Shown one piece after another: positions 61,151 through 64,000 of a stretch of DNA of 64,000 bases (within the stretch, counting starts at the first letter, position 1; every line of letters begins with the position of its first letter). The position numbers and the translations under genes were made by a program. The notes under the pieces are model-generated. The model made no database searches and was not told the origin of the DNA. It saw nothing but the letters and a program-made list of their open reading frames with translations. Source of the stretch: Sipunculus nudus (Eukaryota; Annelida; Sipuncula; Golfingiida; Sipunculidae); assembly GCA_026874595.1 (NCBI GenBank), contig CM049314.1:17974729-18038728 (forward strand). Direction: 5' to 3'.

Positions 61151-63457
61151 GTACCGGACTTCAGAGTAAATACCGTAATTACCAACGGACCGTTAATCCG
61201 TTTATGTGTGTCTACCGTTAGTACGTATAGTAACAGACCAGGACGATACACGCAAAACGAGAGTGGTACGGAATATTGTCGTGCGGGTGCATATTCAGGT
61301 ACGTAATGTTTGATGAATCAAGGAAACATCTGCTGTGAAAGATATTTCTTCAGTAATCTTACAGAGGAGGATGTGAGCCTATCTGTCAGTGCTTTATGGA
61401 CTTTGCCTTGAGCTGCAAACCCGTACTTTAGTGAGAAACTGTACGTGTTATTTAGTAGCGTGAATCTCTGACAAAACCTTGTGTATGTACACAGATTGGG
61501 CGGACTGAGCTAGGAGATGATATTCCAATGTCACGTATGCGCGTCAGCCATGTGATCGGAAGGCGTGCATACAAGTGAACTTTTGTGTCCTGTGAACATA
61601 GAGGACAGGACGTAGTGATTTGGTTTGATTTTGTGGACTCTTGTGATTATTGTTTTATATATATACACTTCTCAGGTAGAAAATGAAATGATCATGTGTG
61701 ATTTGAGTTCGTTTAAATTAGCTGGATAAAGCTTGGATTATTGGTTTCGTTAAGGTTTTCGTGGTCCAGGTAGCTATTGTGTTTATTTGGTGGGGATTTG
61801 TAGGATAACTTGATGTATATGAAATCAAGCCAGCTATACACAGAGTATGATATTATAAATGTATATATATTTATTATGAAAAAAAATATATCTATATATA
61901 TATAACGCCTCTCCAGAGAAATGTAAGTGTTTTTTAATATTTTTTTTTGTTTTGTTCATCATGTTTTTTTTTCATCTTTTGGAGTGCATATGTGAGTTTC
62001 AGTCGATTTGGTTTACCGTTATAAAAAAACCTGAACGTGCATTCCTGCGGGGGCATGACAATCACTCTGTCTAAATGACTTGCATAAATATTTAAGTGCA
62101 CTATTAAAATCCGAACATACCTATTTCATATATATGATTATATGATGATATGAAAGATTATTTAGTTAAAGCTTCTTATAAGATGTATAAAAATAGAAGT
62201 TGCGGTGATTTCTATTTAACAAATATTGAGAATTACTTGAAAACTGACAAGAATGTCATGTGAATTGGTATATTTATGCCCCACTGTAAATAAAAAAAAA
62301 TAGAGAAAAATGATAATAGTTAAAGTATTGGGAAAATTATATGATAACATATGAATTACAATATTGTTAACAGGATATTAGTGATATAGTACATGTCACT
62401 GTTGGGAATTTCAGTACCTATTTTCTTATGACGTGACTGAATATGTACATTTACTTTGTTTTCTATCACTTGCTATTAACAGATCCTCAGTAAAAAAAGG
62501 AATATCAATATCTGCAGAAGCTTTATCTCGGGCAGACCATTATCTAGTTTCTATGAATATAAATTATGAATTTCTCTATTTTCTCCTGGATTCTGGGATA
62601 TATTTTAAATATAACAACAAAATTAAAAGGAAAAAGTCCAAAATATTCCAAAGAAATATTTAAAAAATCTAATATCCATAGTGTTCCAACCTCATAATTT
62701 TGATCATCGTTTTGCCACACAAATTATATCGCTATGGCTGGATGAACGACTTAATTACTTAAGAACGGTGTGAATTGCTTTTAGTCTTATTGTTCCTTGT
62801 CTTTCTTGGCAGCAGAAACTTTATCTGTATCATTTTTCCTGACGACACGGTAATGATTAAACATTATGGCAGTCGAGCATATGTGTATATAATTTCTACT
62901 TATATTACTTTATCTTGAGCTGGTGCACTGATGGAGAGAGAACATAAAAAACAAACAAATAAGACCCGATGAAAATTTATAGGACGTCAGGTAACTTATG
63001 TATATCGGGCGTGTTGTTGTAAAAAAAATGGAGGAAGTCATATGTATGCTGACTATCCTAACAATAAGCCTACTGTCGACTGAGTATAATTTGAGGTGAG
63101 TCTTCATCCACGATCACGAGTGTTACACTCAATATCAAAATGTCTAAAATTACATTGATTTCTGATACAATACTAGTTATCTGAAACGATACCAGGAAAA
63201 CGTACGACGAAAATCATTTTGACTGACCGAGCAATAATTAATAACTGGAGTTCACTTTTGGAGAATAAAAATAACAAATGAATGAATTTGTGGGTATACA
63301 TTGAAAAGGCACACTTATATATATAATTATGTTTTATTGTGATAATTATTTGACGTGGTATATATCCTGTCAAGCGAAGAAATTTGCAAATAAATAACAG
63401 TACTTGTTTTCTTGAAATTGAAGAAACAGGGTAAACAACAATTCTTGTCTACCGAAA
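61151..63457. other. Segment S copy 3 and GPCR upstream flank
   Basis: 61151-61510 matches S2. From about 61690 it aligns with 24625-25903. An AG acceptor-like site (GAAGAAACAG|GGTAAAC, near 63430) lies 28 bases before the GPCR start. No other gene seen. Confidence 0.55.
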
Positions 63458-63760
63458 ATGGCATTCAATCAAGGTGGAAATGCATGGACAGCTGATATTT
63501 CAACATGCAGTTTTTTGTATACAATATTCGCACCAGTGATTATTCTTATGATAGTCGCAGTGAACTTCCTCACAATTATATAGGTATGCAGATTTCAAAT
63601 GACCTACTGCTAAATCGGGTTCTGCTGATTTTGCCTGTGGATTCAGCATCCTCCTTTTTATTTCATCTGTAATAATTCCTGACCCATTACAAAATGAAAA
63701 CTGTGTGTGTTCCAAGGCAGTCTTTCAATTTGTATGACCAGGGCAAGTTTATTTGCAAAC
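63458..63760 (+). pseudogene. Class A GPCR pseudogene, copy 2 (TM1-TM3 remnant)
   Basis: Starts MAFNQGGNAWTADIS, with Trp where copy 1 has a stop, then TM1 (FAPVIILMIVAVNFL). TAG at 63581, a loss of about 20 bases in the first intracellular loop and further frame damage follow. DNA matching TM2-TM3 (GGATTCAGCATCCTCC; AGCATGAC-like) continues to about 63760. There the sequence jumps to DNA equivalent to 28380, so TM4-TM7 and about 2 kb are deleted relative to copy 1. Confidence 0.8.
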
Positions 63761-64000
63761 ACTTAAAGCTGTATTGCAATATGGTTACTACAGTTTGTTT
63801 ATGTACAAAGGAAAACATGTGGCTTAGATGAACCGAACGTTTTGCATTCTAAGTAATGAATTAATGTTCAAAAGGTAATGGCGTCATGTGGATATTGTAT
63901 TATTTTTAGCAAAGTTGATATAAATTGTGCCTTTATATTAAAGTACAAAAACCCCTATTTCAATTTTATATTGTGCTAAACTGCCCTATGAATAAAGGGA
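63761..64000. other. Unit 4 DNA after the GPCR deletion
   Basis: Aligns with 28380-28620 (for example ATATTGTGCTAAACTGCCCTA in both). No gene. The unit continues past the window end. Confidence 0.65.

Overview
ORGANISM. AT-rich eukaryotic DNA, most likely from a mollusc, perhaps a bivalve; this is inferred from gene content and style, not proven. Supporting signs are short exons with GT/AG introns, a secreted PAN plus C-type lectin gene in tandem copies, a TIR-domain receptor relic, class A GPCR relics, LINE and YR-retroelement fragments, and many (AT)n and (GA)n tracts. There are no operons, no ribosome binding sites and no intact long ORFs. LAYOUT. Most of the window is one duplicated locus. 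I read four diverged tandem units, each starting just after a (GA)n tract: unit 1 = 1-23027, unit 2 = 23028-46849, unit 3 = 46905-55745, unit 4 = 55793-64000 (runs off the end). Units 1 and 2 are long and each carries one complete four-exon lectin gene on the minus strand (1680-4578 and 30045-33455). Units 3 and 4 lack the lectin and are much closer to each other than units 1 and 2 are. Units 2 and 4 carry a broken class A GPCR (25904-26840 and 63458-63760); it is missing from unit 1 (junction at about 1571) and unit 3. UNIT 1 INSERTIONS. Aligning unit 1 to unit 2 by eye gives empty sites that delimit later insertions: a 5'-truncated LINE (8823-10214), a perfect 54-bp-arm palindrome (10986-11099), and a 7.15-kb insertion (about 11559-18712) holding a longer LINE copy and a decayed receptor pseudogene with Frizzled-like CRD, sushi, transmembrane and TIR parts (16441-18010). 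UNIT 2 INSERTIONS. A tRNA-SINE-like segment lies in intron 1 of the second lectin. An internally deleted Ngaro-like retroelement with split direct repeats and a tyrosine-recombinase tail lies at 38410-39566. RIGHT HALF (42-64 kb). Near-identical blocks, here called Q, P, S, x and R, are shuffled as Q1-P1-R1 / P2-S2-Q2-x-R2 / P3-S3-GPCR. The start of each P block is an inverted copy of a unit-1/unit-2 segment, and each P block carries a compact ATTGG + TGACGTCA + TATA core-promoter-like cluster. WORKING GENES. Only the two lectins look fully functional: secreted, presumably sugar- or microbe-binding proteins. One copy has EPN and the other EPD at the sugar/calcium site, and both have lost the second CTLD disulfide together. 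Everything else is pseudogene, transposon or duplicated non-coding DNA. All alignments and identities were judged by eye.
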